DNA from: Brevinematia bacterium
GTDB taxonomy: Bacteria; Spirochaetota; Brevinematia; DTOW01
Assembly (NCBI GenBank): GCA_039630355.1
Contig: JBCNVF010000010.1
Span: forward strand, 1-60,537
DNA: 60,537 nt
Direction: 5' to 3'
The notes under the pieces are model-generated. The model was not told where the DNA came from. It did not search any database and worked only from the letters and a program-made list of their open reading frames with translations. This document shows positions 9,054 to 17,584 of the stretch, piece by piece. How positions within the stretch are numbered: the stretch's first letter is position 1; each line of letters starts with the position of its first letter. The translations under genes were made by a program, and so were the position numbers.

Positions 9054-9250
9054 TCAATAAATTCCAATTTGAGTGATCAGAATTCTAAACTTTTCGTTTA
9101 CTTATTTCCCTCGGTTCTAGACAGCGTTCGTTCAATTACGAAACTTCACTTCATACTAAGTCTCTTGGAAGATACTTACCCAGTCCCGTCAGGGACTGCG
9201 AGAGAAATAAAAGAGAAACTATCCTAATTGTTAAATTTTGGACTTTGTTG
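9054..9250 (+). repeat. interspersed repeat, copy A (complete, about 197 bp)
   Basis: A complete member of the window's non-coding repeat family. The left end TCAATAAATTCCAATTT and right end ATTTTGGACTTTGTTG are near-inverted repeats of each other. Internal conserved blocks are CCCTCGGTTCTAGACAG, AACTTCACTTCATACTAAG and the hairpin CAGTCCC-gtca-GGGACTG (9181-9198) followed by CGAGAGAAATAAAAG. It fills the space between two divergent promoters. The left end is 16 nt from the peptidase -35, and the right end 28 nt from the next gene's -35. No conserved reading frame is shared with the other copies. Confidence 0.85.
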
Positions 9251-9278
9251 TTAGGGAATTTGGAAGTAGGTATCAAAA

Positions 9279-9307
9279 TTGATTTCCAACAGATCCTTTA
9301 TTATAAT
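9279..9307 (+). promoter_or_regulatory. promoter of the protease/barrel gene
   Basis: TTGATT (9279-9284), 17-nt spacer, TATAAT (9302-9307). The GTG start codon at 9316 follows the -10 box by 8 nt and no Shine-Dalgarno is present, so the transcript is predicted to begin at or next to the start codon. Confidence 0.7.
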
Positions 9308-9315
9308 TTTATTTT

Positions 9316-12246
9316 GTGAAAGGTGGGGTATTTAGTATCACTTTTAACATAATTCTGGGTTTGGTTGTCTTGCTCTTCAGTAATGTAGATGTTTTCGGGT
9401 TTGGTAAGAACAAGGTTAATCATCAGATCCATGACTGGTATATTTACGATCTGGGGAACTATAAGTTGTTTATAGATATTACTCAGACTAATCTTTCAAA
9501 GCTTCTTATGAGGGCTGTGAAAGATGCTGATGAAGAACTAAGGGGTTTAACATTGAAGGATCTTAATGAGGTATTTCCGGTTATAATTTTCCCTAACCAG
9601 ATTGATTTCCAAGCGAATAATATATCTGATAATTTCATAGACGAGGGGATTGGCGGGTTTACTGAAGGTTTGAAGAATAGAGTTGTTATACCACTAAATG
9701 GCAACTGGGGGTTTTTTAGGAGGATTCTCAAGCATGAGATGGTGCATGCCTATCAGTTTGATTCGCTGAAGTCACCGCAATTTAGGAGATTTCTGAGAAA
9801 CTTTGATGTTTCAATACCATTGTGGTTCATTGAAGGTATGGCGGAGTATTATTCTGCTGACTGGGATTTTTCTTCCGAAGAGATTATTAGAGATGTGACG
9901 ATAAACAACATGATAGTTCCCCTAAGCAGGCTCTCGGATATAAATAAGCTCTCTCCGAAAGAGTATTACCTTGTGTATAAACAAGGACAAGCTTTTTTGA
10001 AGTATGTTGGAGATAGGTTTGGAAAACCAGTAGTTTACAAAATTTTCAAGGCTTATTTGACAGGTTCTAAAGATCCATTCAAGGCTGAAACTGGAATTGA
10101 ACTAAAAGATATTGAGAAATCTTTTGTCTATGAGACTAGAAAAAAATACCTATCTTTGCTTTCTTCTTATGACGAAGTTAGCAGGTTCGCAAGATCAATT
10201 ACCTCTGAGGCTTATGGTGAAGAAACTTATAGTAAATTTATTCCTACCTTTGTCTCCACGAATCTTGTTGCCTTCTTGACATACAAGGATATATATCCAA
10301 AGGTGGTTCTTTACGATATTAATCAAAGGAAGGTGGTTAAGACTTTAGTCATAGGAGGGTTTAATGAAAACTATCTTGAATTTCACATAAGCAGGAATAA
10401 TATTTCTGCATCTACTAATGGTGTTGTGGTTTTTGTGTCTAAATCTGGTGGTAAGGATGCTATAAACGTATATTATCTCTCCAATAACACTACTTTTCAG
10501 ATAGGGTTTGATGGGATAAGGATAATATCTTCGCCAGATGTTTCTGTAGATGGGAAGCTTGTGACTTTTTCGGGATTTGATGGAAATAAGGAAGATATAT
10601 ATCTATACAACCTTGATACAAGGGAGCTGAGAAGACTGACAGATGATCTATTCTATGATTCTGAGCCTAGGATCTCAAGTGACGGCAAGTATATATACTT
10701 TGTTACGTCAAGAAATAAGTCAAGTATATTCTCACAAGATACTGATATCTACAGAATTGAGGTAGATACGGGTAAGATGGAGAAGTTTATAGACATAGGA
10801 GGTGAGGAGCAGAATCCTTTTCTCTCAGTTGACGGCAAATATTTAGTTTTTGTTTCAACTATTGATGGAGTTAGAAATATATTTGTTTACAGCTTTGAGG
10901 AGCTAAGTATAAGAAGGTTTTCTAAGATTGTGACTGGTGCATTTTCTCCTAAGTTAGATATTTCTTCAACAAAGATAATCTTCTCTTCGGTTGATAATCT
11001 TACTTATAACTTGTATGAGAAAGAGTTTAGTATGTCTAACTTAGGTGGTGAGATTATAACTAATCATCTGGAAATTTCTCAGTCAGATCTGAGCAACTTT
11101 AGCTTTGAGAGTTCAAGGATAGTGGAAATAGACTATAGGGAGGCTTCAAGGTATTTTATCATTCCTACTGTTGACTATATAACTGGGGCTTTAACTTTGA
11201 GTTCGGACCTAGGCTTTATACTGCTTTTGGGGCTTAGCTTTAGTGACCTTTTAGGTGATCAGAGATTGTCTTTTATGTTTAACAACACTTATGTTGGGGG
11301 GTTTGAAACATTCAGTTTTACTGAGATGAACTACCTTTTATCCTATGCCAATTACAAATATTATTTTGACTTCGGTTTTGAGGTTTATAATCTTAGAAAC
11401 TACCTATTTTCCCTTATGAACTTTTTCTATTTGCCTTCTGTGTTTTACGAAGTTGAGCATAACTACTACTCAAAAGCGGGTATTTTTGGGTTTGTGTCGT
11501 ATCCGTTTTCTACATTTTCTAGAGCTGACTTAATTTTGGAAAGAGCAGAGTATTTTGGTATTCCTGAGTTTGATTATGGTTTATTTAGGTATCATTCAAG
11601 GAAGCTATATTCTCTTAACGAGATCTCACTACTCTATTCTTATGATTCTACGTTGTGGACAGTTGTTGGCCCAGTTAATGGAATAAGGGCTCAAGTTAAA
11701 TTCTCCTACTATCCATTTCTGGTAGAAGGTGATAGAAGCTTTTTTTCCTTTGTGGGTGATTTTAGAAGCTACTTTATGATCACTCTTGTTGACACATTAG
11801 CGTTTAGGATTGTTGGAGGAGGTAAGGTTGGGCAGTCTGCTAAGGATATGGAATTCTATCTTGGTGGGGTGGGCACTATAAGGGGTTATGAGTTTGGAGA
11901 GTTTAGAACTACTTCTTTTCTTCTCTCAAACCTTGAGCTAAGAATAGCTTTAATAAGGGCATTGTATGGGCCTTTTGGTTTTTCCTTTCCCCCAGTGTTT
12001 GCGAGTGTGTTTGTGGATGCGGGAATTATTGGAGATGATCCTCTGAAGTGGCAATTAACATATTTTGATGAAAAGGAAGGGTTGTTCAAGCTCAGGGATC
12101 TCAAGGTTGGTGTTGGTATTGGGATAAGCGTTCTTCTAGGTGTGGGTTTTAAACTGAAGTTTGATTTTGCTTCTCCGTTTGATGGAAGAAGACTTTTGGA
12201 TTATCAGAATTGGAAAACTTATTTTCAGATAGGGTATGAGTTTTGA
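9316..12246 (+). CDS. exported metalloprotease / TolB propeller / Omp85-like barrel fusion
   Basis: A 976-aa three-part envelope protein. After a signal segment (FSITFNIILGLVVLLFSNVDVFG), residues about 50-280 form a gluzincin domain of the peptidase-MA type with HEMVH at 140-144 and the third zinc ligand Glu173 in FIEGMAEYYS. Residues about 300-590 are a WD40/PD40-like TolB propeller (DIYLYNLDTRELRRLTDD; SSDGKYIYFVTSRN; SVDGKYLVFVS). Residues about 620-976 are a beta-barrel with the Omp85 signature GTIRGY (RGY at 856-858), ending in Phe. The likely role is outer-membrane-anchored proteolysis on the periplasmic side. The GTG start is supported by the promoter 8 nt upstream. Similar PD40-BamA-like combinations are known; the full enzyme is uncharacterised here. 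Confidence 0.8.
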   Translation: MKGGVFSITFNIILGLVVLLFSNVDVFGFGKNKVNHQIHDWYIYDLGNYKLFIDITQTNLSKLLMRAVKDADEELRGLTLKDLNEVFPVIIFPNQIDFQANNISDNFIDEGIGGFTEGLKNRVVIPLNGNWGFFRRILKHEMVHAYQFDSLKSPQFRRFLRNFDVSIPLWFIEGMAEYYSADWDFSSEEIIRDVTINNMIVPLSRLSDINKLSPKEYYLVYKQGQAFLKYVGDRFGKPVVYKIFKAYLTGSKDPFKAETGIELKDIEKSFVYETRKKYLSLLSSYDEVSRFARSITSEAYGEETYSKFIPTFVSTNLVAFLTYKDIYPKVVLYDINQRKVVKTLVIGGFNENYLEFHISRNNISASTNGVVVFVSKSGGKDAINVYYLSNNTTFQIGFDGIRIISSPDVSVDGKLVTFSGFDGNKEDIYLYNLDTRELRRLTDDLFYDSEPRISSDGKYIYFVTSRNKSSIFSQDTDIYRIEVDTGKMEKFIDIGGEEQNPFLSVDGKYLVFVSTIDGVRNIFVYSFEELSIRRFSKIVTGAFSPKLDISSTKIIFSSVDNLTYNLYEKEFSMSNLGGEIITNHLEISQSDLSNFSFESSRIVEIDYREASRYFIIPTVDYITGALTLSSDLGFILLLGLSFSDLLGDQRLSFMFNNTYVGGFETFSFTEMNYLLSYANYKYYFDFGFEVYNLRNYLFSLMNFFYLPSVFYEVEHNYYSKAGIFGFVSYPFSTFSRADLILERAEYFGIPEFDYGLFRYHSRKLYSLNEISLLYSYDSTLWTVVGPVNGIRAQVKFSYYPFLVEGDRSFFSFVGDFRSYFMITLVDTLAFRIVGGGKVGQSAKDMEFYLGGVGTIRGYEFGEFRTTSFLLSNLELRIALIRALYGPFGFSFPPVFASVFVDAGIIGDDPLKWQLTYFDEKEGLFKLRDLKVGVGIGISVLLGVGFKLKFDFASPFDGRRLLDYQNWKTYFQIGYEF

Positions 12247-12273
12247 GGAAGTTGCGGTATTTGGAAGTAAGCT

Positions 12274-12293
12274 GAAGGTTTCAATGAACCTTC
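12274..12293. other. small hairpin after the fusion protease gene
   Basis: GAAGGTT (12274-12280) pairs with AACCTTC (12287-12293). No T-tract follows. It could be a weak terminator or chance. Nothing else recognisable was seen in the 224-bp gap up to the ROK gene. Confidence 0.25.
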
Positions 12294-12470
12294 CAATTTC
12301 CCTATAGCTCCTATTTGGTAACTGTGGGTCTTATTGGTGGAGAGATAAGAAGCTTGGAAAGCAAATGAGTATAAAGAATGATATTTTGGATACTTTCTCG
12401 GGAGGGTGACCAAACCTCGGATTTGAATGGTAGGGTTTTATGTGTTTAAAATTTAGCGAAGGAGTGGTTT

Positions 12471-13415
12471 ATGTATGTGGGTGTTGATCTAGGGGGAACG
12501 AATATAAAGGCTGGGCTTGTTGATGATGATGGTAAGATAATATCAAGTCTCATGATTCCGACTGAGGCAAATTTAGGGTGGGAGAGAGTTATAGCAAACA
12601 TTAAGAAAGTTATAGCAAATTTGCTTAAGGATGGTCAAGTAAACGCGATTGGTGTAGGAGTACCAGGTCCTGTTGATTTCAAGAAAGGATTGATAAGAGA
12701 AATGCCTGCTATTCCTGGTGCTAAGAATATAAGTGTTGCTGATGAATTGAAGAAAGAGTTTGGTAAACCTGTCTTTGTGGACAATGATGCTAATAATTTT
12801 GCTCTGGGAGAGGTAGTTTTTGGAGTTGCAAAGGGTAGAAGATTTGTTGTAGGAGTAACATTAGGCACAGGAATTGGGGGAGGAATTGTCATTGATGGTA
12901 AACTATACAGGGGTGTGAAAAACTACGCTGGTGAGGTAGGGCATATGACTGTTGTTCCAAATGGACTGCAGTGTAACTGTGGAAAGTTTGGTTGTTGGGA
13001 AGCGTATGGGTCCGCAACTGCACTCATAAGAAACGCTCTTTCTTACAAAAAAAGAGATATTGTCACTAGGCTGAGAGAGTTCCCAGATGATAAGATAGAT
13101 GCAAAAACGATTTTTGAACTAGCAAAGGATGGAGATGAGTTTTGTAACTTTTTGGTTCAAAATATGTTTTTCTACTTAGGGCTTGGGATAGCGTCATTGG
13201 TTAATGTGCTAAACCCTGAGATGGTGGTGATAGGAGGTGGGGTTTCGTTGGCTGGAAACTTTCTTATAGAGCCTGTTAGGAAGATAGCCTTTGATAATAT
13301 TATGCCACCTTTGAGGGAGGAGCTGGAAATAGTTCTGTCAAAATTTGGGGGTAATGCTGGTATGTTAGGTGCTGCAGGGCTTGCTAAAATTGAGTTTGAA
13401 GGTTTAAAGAGCTAA
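12471..13415 (+). CDS. ROK-family glucokinase
   Basis: An ATP-dependent sugar kinase, most likely glucokinase feeding glycolysis. An N-terminal phosphate loop YVGVDLGGTNIKAGLV (residues 2-17), the catalytic FVDNDANNFALGE near 103-115, VTLGTGIGGGIV near 130 and the ROK zinc site (GH of EVGHM followed by CNCGKFGCWEAYG near 165-178) are all intact. The C-terminal VVIGGGVS completes the fold. Length 314 aa is typical. Substrate among hexoses cannot be fixed from sequence alone. Ribosome site GAAGGAG. The 3' end overlaps convergent dapF by 12 bp. Confidence 0.92.
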   Translation: MYVGVDLGGTNIKAGLVDDDGKIISSLMIPTEANLGWERVIANIKKVIANLLKDGQVNAIGVGVPGPVDFKKGLIREMPAIPGAKNISVADELKKEFGKPVFVDNDANNFALGEVVFGVAKGRRFVVGVTLGTGIGGGIVIDGKLYRGVKNYAGEVGHMTVVPNGLQCNCGKFGCWEAYGSATALIRNALSYKKRDIVTRLREFPDDKIDAKTIFELAKDGDEFCNFLVQNMFFYLGLGIASLVNVLNPEMVVIGGGVSLAGNFLIEPVRKIAFDNIMPPLREELEIVLSKFGGNAGMLGAAGLAKIEFEGLKS

Positions 13416-14267
13416 CTCTTTTAAAAAGATACCGTGAAATACAATATTAGCTCCTCCTACCAAGTAGATGTTATTGTCATCTCCTAGTTCTACTATAAGG
13501 TTACCACCTAGTAGGTGGACCTTTATCTTCTTACTGGTCACAAGTTTGTTTGTGAATGCTACTGCCGCTGAAGCACAAGCTCCAGTGCCACAAGCCATTG
13601 TCTCTCCGCTACCTCTTTCCCATACTCTCATGGCTATTTCATCGTTACTTACGATTCTGACAAACTCTACATTGGTCCTATTTGGAAACAGAGGGTGTTT
13701 TTCTATCCTAGGGCCTATTTCCTCTAGGTTGAGATCTGAAAGATTTTCTGTGAATATTACGCAGTGTGGATTTCCCATGGAAACAAGGTTTATTTTGAAT
13801 TTGTCAAAACCAAAGTCAAACTCTTCGTCTATTATTTTATCTCTGGGAAGAAGGGAGGTGTTGATAGGTATGCTTACAGAGTTGAAAATTGGTGTTCCCA
13901 TATCAACTTTAAAGAGAAATTCTTCTCCATCTATAACTTCAACTGTCTTAACTCCAGCTTTGGTGAGAACTTTTATAACATTCTTTTTCTGGATATTTTC
14001 GTAAAAGTATCTAGCAACTTGCCTTATACCGTTACCACACATCTCTGCTTCACTTCCATCTGCATTAAATATTCTCATCTCACAGTCGTATTCGTCGTTT
14101 GGTATTATTAGTATAACACCGTCACCACCTATACCAAAATTCCTGTTGGACAACACTGGGCTAAGTTTGTTCATCTTCCCAACGAAGAGCTCATACTCTC
14201 TATGTTTGAAGAGGTCAAGTAGAATGTAATCGTTTCCTAATGCTTCCGCTTTTGAAAACTCTATCAT
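13404..14267 (-). CDS. dapF: diaminopimelate epimerase
   Basis: Converts LL- to meso-diaminopimelate for lysine and peptidoglycan synthesis in the cytosol. The two catalytic cysteines are visible: SEAEMCGNGIRQVARY near residue 76 and ETMACGTGACASA near 220. KAEALGNDYILLD at the N-terminus, MGNPHCVIF and RTNVEFV are also standard. The 287-aa length is normal. AAGGAGG precedes the ATG. Its 3' end overlaps the ROK gene on the opposite strand. thyX and clpX lie upstream on the same strand, so the three may form one loose transcription unit. Use of meso-DAP is not universal in spirochaetes, so this informs wall chemistry. Confidence 0.96.
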   Translation of the reverse strand: MIEFSKAEALGNDYILLDLFKHREYELFVGKMNKLSPVLSNRNFGIGGDGVILIIPNDEYDCEMRIFNADGSEAEMCGNGIRQVARYFYENIQKKNVIKVLTKAGVKTVEVIDGEEFLFKVDMGTPIFNSVSIPINTSLLPRDKIIDEEFDFGFDKFKINLVSMGNPHCVIFTENLSDLNLEEIGPRIEKHPLFPNRTNVEFVRIVSNDEIAMRVWERGSGETMACGTGACASAAVAFTNKLVTSKKIKVHLLGGNLIVELGDDNNIYLVGGANIVFHGIFLKELAL

Positions 14268-14361
14268 GGCTTACCTCCTTTTATTGATTGAAGTGTTTGT
14301 TAGTGTTACTACTTAGTTTAGTTTCAGCTAACATAGCGATTTATAAGTTCTCCTACTGGTT

Positions 14362-15210
14362 TCAGTAGGTATCTCTGTCTGCTGGATTTAGTTTGTCTTC
14401 TATGATCTCAAACTCCTTTTCAGAAAGAGGTTGGGCTCTGAGAGTGTGGGTTTTGGAAAGTTTTGCATGATCTTCATATATTTTAAACAAGTCCTCTTTG
14501 TGGGGCCTTACTTTTGCTAAAGGACATTTGACATATTCTTTGTATTCCTCGTCGCAGTAACCAAGTCTGTATTCACCGCATTTAGGCTGTAAGAGTTTAC
14601 CTAGTTCTGGAATAACTTTCATTACCTCACTTCTCATCTTTGCTAAGAGTTGTCTAATTTCCCATTGAGCTCTTGTGCAAAGTCTTAGGTCTGCTATATG
14701 TTGTAGTTCTCTGAAGTTGACGAGTATGTGGAAGTTAGTTGGTGTGGCGTTGGGTAGGACAAATCTTGCATCCTCTGCTGGAATACCTTTACTAATGGCA
14801 AGCTGATAGAAATCACTTATTTCTTTCATAAGGTTTTGATATTTCTCATAAAGTTCAGGATTTGAGGCTATTGTTGATGGTGTTATAAACTCTAATCTGT
14901 CTTCTTTGTATTTGACGTATCGCTGAGATTGTTGTTCAAAACTTATGCCAATGTGGTGCCTTACAAGCTGATGTGAACAACTTCTTGATATTCCAGCAAC
15001 TGCGAACCAGAATACTATTTGCTCAAGTGGTGAATAGTGTCCTGTTTTCAGCCTTTCGTTGACAAAGGAGGCTATCTTCTCCTTAGGTATTGCGTTTGAT
15101 GTAACTTCCTCCCATATTTCAATAGGAGTCTTTGAGGAGTAACATGTTCTAAACGCTACATATAGCTTTTCAAGAGGGTAGGAGGAATAGTCTATTAGTT
15201 TTACTTCCAT
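14362..15210 (-). CDS. thyX: flavin-dependent thymidylate synthase
   Basis: Makes dTMP from dUMP using FAD, NADPH and methylene-tetrahydrofolate. The ThyX signature appears as RHHIGISFEQQSQRY (RHR-x7-S form with His for the second Arg) near residue 85-100, preceded by SRSCSHQLVRH. The C-terminal dUMP-binding stretch LRLCTRAQWEIRQLLAKM is present. A further ~75 residues contain several cysteines (CGEYRLGYCDEEYKEYVKC), perhaps a metal site. At 282 aa it is longer than the minimal ~220-aa enzyme. Strong GGAGG before ATG. Located between clpX and dapF. Confidence 0.94.
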   Translation of the reverse strand: MEVKLIDYSSYPLEKLYVAFRTCYSSKTPIEIWEEVTSNAIPKEKIASFVNERLKTGHYSPLEQIVFWFAVAGISRSCSHQLVRHHIGISFEQQSQRYVKYKEDRLEFITPSTIASNPELYEKYQNLMKEISDFYQLAISKGIPAEDARFVLPNATPTNFHILVNFRELQHIADLRLCTRAQWEIRQLLAKMRSEVMKVIPELGKLLQPKCGEYRLGYCDEEYKEYVKCPLAKVRPHKEDLFKIYEDHAKLSKTHTLRAQPLSEKEFEIIEDKLNPADRDTY

Positions 15211-15235
15211 TACATTCCTCCGATGTTTTTTAATT

Positions 15236-16516
15236 CTAGGCAGATTTAGCTTTTGATCTTGGTTCTTCTTTGTGGAAGACGATCTTTGGATTTTTCCTTT
15301 TCAGTACAACATCTGCGTCTACTACGCATTCTTTTACTCCCTGCATTGAAGGGATTTCAAACATTATGTTTAGCATAATGTCTTCTATTATGCTTCTTAG
15401 TCCTCTGGCTCCTGTTTTTCTCTCTTTTGCGAGCTTTACGATTTCGTCTAGAGCTTCGTTTGTGAATACTAGATCTACTCCTTCGTACTCAAATAGTTTC
15501 TGGTATTGCTTTATTATTGCGTTCTTAGGTTCGGTTAGTATTCTTCTAAGTTCTTCATCGGTTAATTCATCAAATACTGCTACTATGGGGGTTCTGCCGA
15601 TAAATTCTGGAATCATACCAAACTTCACGAGATCCTCTGGTAGAACGTGTCTTAGGACATTTTCTTTTCGGACTTTTTCGGTTTTACCCTCATTGACGAA
15701 TCCTATCTTGTTTCTACCTAGCCTTCTCATTATTATATCCTCAAGCCCTATGAATGCTCCTCCTACTATGAAGAGTATGTTTCTAGTATCAACGTATATT
15801 ACTTTTTGGTTGGGGTGTTTTCTACCACCTTGTGGGGGGACTGATGCTATAGTTCCCTCCATTAGCTTAAGTAGTGCCTGCTGGACTCCTTCTCCTGAGA
15901 CATCTCTTGTGATTGATGGACTCTCGCTTTTTCTCGCTATTTTATCAATCTCGTCTATATACACAATTCCCATCTGTGCTTTTTCTATCGCCTCATCGGT
16001 AATTTCACCGTTACCAGCGTTTAAAATAAGTCTTAAAAGCACGTTTTCTACATCATCTCCTACATATCCAGCTTCAGTGAGTGTTGTAGCATCAGCAATT
16101 GCAAAGGGAACATCAAGGATCTTTGCTAAAATCTTAGCCATGTATGTTTTACCACTGCCCGTAGGGCCTATCATCATTATATTGCTTTTCTCTATCTCTA
16201 CCTCACCACTAAAGCCTATTTCTTCGGAGATTAGCCTTTTGTAGTGATTATACACTGCAACTGAGAGTATTTTTTTCGCATGTTCCTGTCCTATCACATA
16301 CTGGTCAAGAATCTTCTTTATCTCAATGGGTTTGAGAAGCCTTTTTATAACCTTTGATGGAGTGACTGCCTTGTTTTCATTCTCTATTATGAAGTTGCAT
16401 ACTCTTATGCATTCTTCGCATATATTTGCATTGTCACCTTTTATTATTCTCAACATATCTGAGGTTTTGCCACAGAATGAACAGGTTAGTGTTTCTTTTT
16501 TGGAACTTTTACTCAT
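15236..16516 (-). CDS. clpX: ATP-dependent Clp protease ATP-binding subunit ClpX
   Basis: The AAA+ unfoldase that feeds substrates to ClpP. An N-terminal zinc-binding domain ([10 protein letters not shown] then CEEC, residues 12-36) is followed by Walker [13 protein letters not shown] near 117, Walker [11 protein letters not shown] near 180, sensor motifs and the ClpP-docking IGF loop in [10 protein letters not shown] near 270. At 426 aa it is full length with a basic tail. AAGGAGAG ribosome site; a TATAAT lies just upstream. No clpP or trigger factor is adjacent, unlike the common tig-clpP-clpX order, so clpX is separated from its partners here. Confidence 0.96.
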   Translation of the reverse strand: MSKSSKKETLTCSFCGKTSDMLRIIKGDNANICEECIRVCNFIIENENKAVTPSKVIKRLLKPIEIKKILDQYVIGQEHAKKILSVAVYNHYKRLISEEIGFSGEVEIEKSNIMMIGPTGSGKTYMAKILAKILDVPFAIADATTLTEAGYVGDDVENVLLRLILNAGNGEITDEAIEKAQMGIVYIDEIDKIARKSESPSITRDVSGEGVQQALLKLMEGTIASVPPQGGRKHPNQKVIYVDTRNILFIVGGAFIGLEDIIMRRLGRNKIGFVNEGKTEKVRKENVLRHVLPEDLVKFGMIPEFIGRTPIVAVFDELTDEELRRILTEPKNAIIKQYQKLFEYEGVDLVFTNEALDEIVKLAKERKTGARGLRSIIEDIMLNIMFEIPSMQGVKECVVDADVVLKRKNPKIVFHKEEPRSKAKSA

Positions 16517-16590
16517 AAACTCTCTCCTTTTTCAATAATTATAACTAAGACTGATATGTAATTCAAATATAGGTTCTCTTTTGTTTTTTC

Positions 16591-16619
16591 TTGACAACAA
16601 TGTGGCTTTTCTGTATTAT
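16591..16619 (+). promoter_or_regulatory. strong promoter of the 21-residue-repeat operon
   Basis: TTGACA (16591-16596), 17-nt spacer, TATTAT (16614-16619). Predicted transcription start near 16626, just past the TTG of the longest frame, so the ATG at 16649 with GTAGAGG in front is the better translation start. Confidence 0.7.
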
Positions 16620-16648
16620 TTATATTGAGTAGGGTAGAGGTATTAAGT

Positions 16649-17572
16649 ATGATTAATAGGTACCTTTTCTCTTTAGGAACTGTGGATGGGTTTAATAGAT
16701 CGCTTAGGCATTTTTATAAGACCAGTGGGGTGATGAATGCAATAAAATCAGGTAGAAATCCAGCGGATTCAATAAATGAGTATTTGGATAATGGTGAAAT
16801 TGAGCCAATACAGATAATTCCAATATCCTATGCCTTGCTTGCTCAAAAGTTTGGCTATAGGTATAAATCTCACAATCTGTCTAGGGGAATAGATGACTTT
16901 GATAGTATTGTCAATACTGTTCTTTCGTGGGATAAGGTTGATATAGTTTTAATCTATCATAATCCTACTGTTGGGTGTATGGCTATAAATCCTAAGGTTA
17001 AAAGGCACTTTAGTAAGGTTGGCTTTCTAGTTAAGAATCAGCTTATTGTAGTTTACGTCAAGTGTATTTCCGACGATCCTAACAAAGTTGAGATAGAAGA
17101 AAATGCGATAAAGTTAATGATTGATCTTCTTGAGGGTAGGGATATAGGAGATGCGGATACTATTCTTAGGAGCAAGGATAGGAAAGTGAGAGCTGAGGAA
17201 GTAGTGACAAGTGAAGTTAAAGAAGAAATCAGTGATGAGTCATTTCAAGTTACCCCTAAATATGGTGTTGAGGTTACAAATGAGCTTTTCCACAATGGAA
17301 ATGTGGAGGCTTGGAAAAATATAATAGAGTCTTACAATGTTAAATATCCACACCTTAAGGTTATGGTTTTTCATGGTGGTGAGCAAATCCATGACCTTAA
17401 TGCGTTATTTAAGTGGGGTAAGGTCAAGCATGGGGATACAATATTTTTCTGTGTTGCTGGAAGGAACATAAAGGATGTAAGTAAGCTGAGAAAGTATCTC
17501 TTTGAGGGTGCTAGCAATAGATTTCATACCTTTTTGAAGAAGGATGTGAACAAACCACTTGAATTGTTCTAG
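16649..17572 (+). CDS. unrecognised protein, first gene of the repeat-protein unit
   Basis: Not recognised. A 307-aa soluble protein without signal peptide or membrane segment. The N-terminal half (FNRSLRHFYKTSGVMNAIKSG; VDIVLIYHNPTVGCMAINP; KNQLIVVYVKCIS) looks like a mixed alpha/beta domain with two buried beta strands. A charged Lys/Glu linker near residues 170-190 leads to a second alpha/beta part (LKVMVFHGGEQIHDLNALFKWGKV; DTIFFCVAGRNIKDVSKLRKYL). A longer frame starts at TTG 16625, but the promoter and the GTAGAGG site favour 16649. It lies 12 nt before the coiled-coil repeat gene, so the two products probably act together. Role unknown. Confidence 0.7.
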   Translation: MINRYLFSLGTVDGFNRSLRHFYKTSGVMNAIKSGRNPADSINEYLDNGEIEPIQIIPISYALLAQKFGYRYKSHNLSRGIDDFDSIVNTVLSWDKVDIVLIYHNPTVGCMAINPKVKRHFSKVGFLVKNQLIVVYVKCISDDPNKVEIEENAIKLMIDLLEGRDIGDADTILRSKDRKVRAEEVVTSEVKEEISDESFQVTPKYGVEVTNELFHNGNVEAWKNIIESYNVKYPHLKVMVFHGGEQIHDLNALFKWGKVKHGDTIFFCVAGRNIKDVSKLRKYLFEGASNRFHTFLKKDVNKPLELF

Positions 17573-17584
17573 GGGGTAGAATAT

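Noticed and set aside
9181-9198. CAGTCCC/GGGACTG hairpin as a possible CRISPR repeat
   Set aside because: Copies are kilobases apart, not regularly spaced, and no cas genes are present.
9042-9227. 61-codon open frame inside repeat copy A
   Set aside because: The frame is not kept in copies B, C, E or F and has no ribosome site; it is a by-product of the repeat.
12294-12470. Small RNA or riboswitch before the ROK gene
   Set aside because: No recognisable conserved motif or convincing fold; only the weak 7-bp hairpin at 12274-12293 was seen.
13468-14004. 178-codon frame opposite dapF
   Set aside because: It is a shadow of dapF, whose catalytic motifs are intact; no homology or ribosome site. 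The same applies to the 324-codon frame opposite clpX and frames opposite the coiled-coil genes.
16625-16648. Longer TTG start for the partner gene of the repeat protein
   Set aside because: The TTG lies at the predicted transcription start itself; ATG 16649 has a GTAGAGG site at the right distance.
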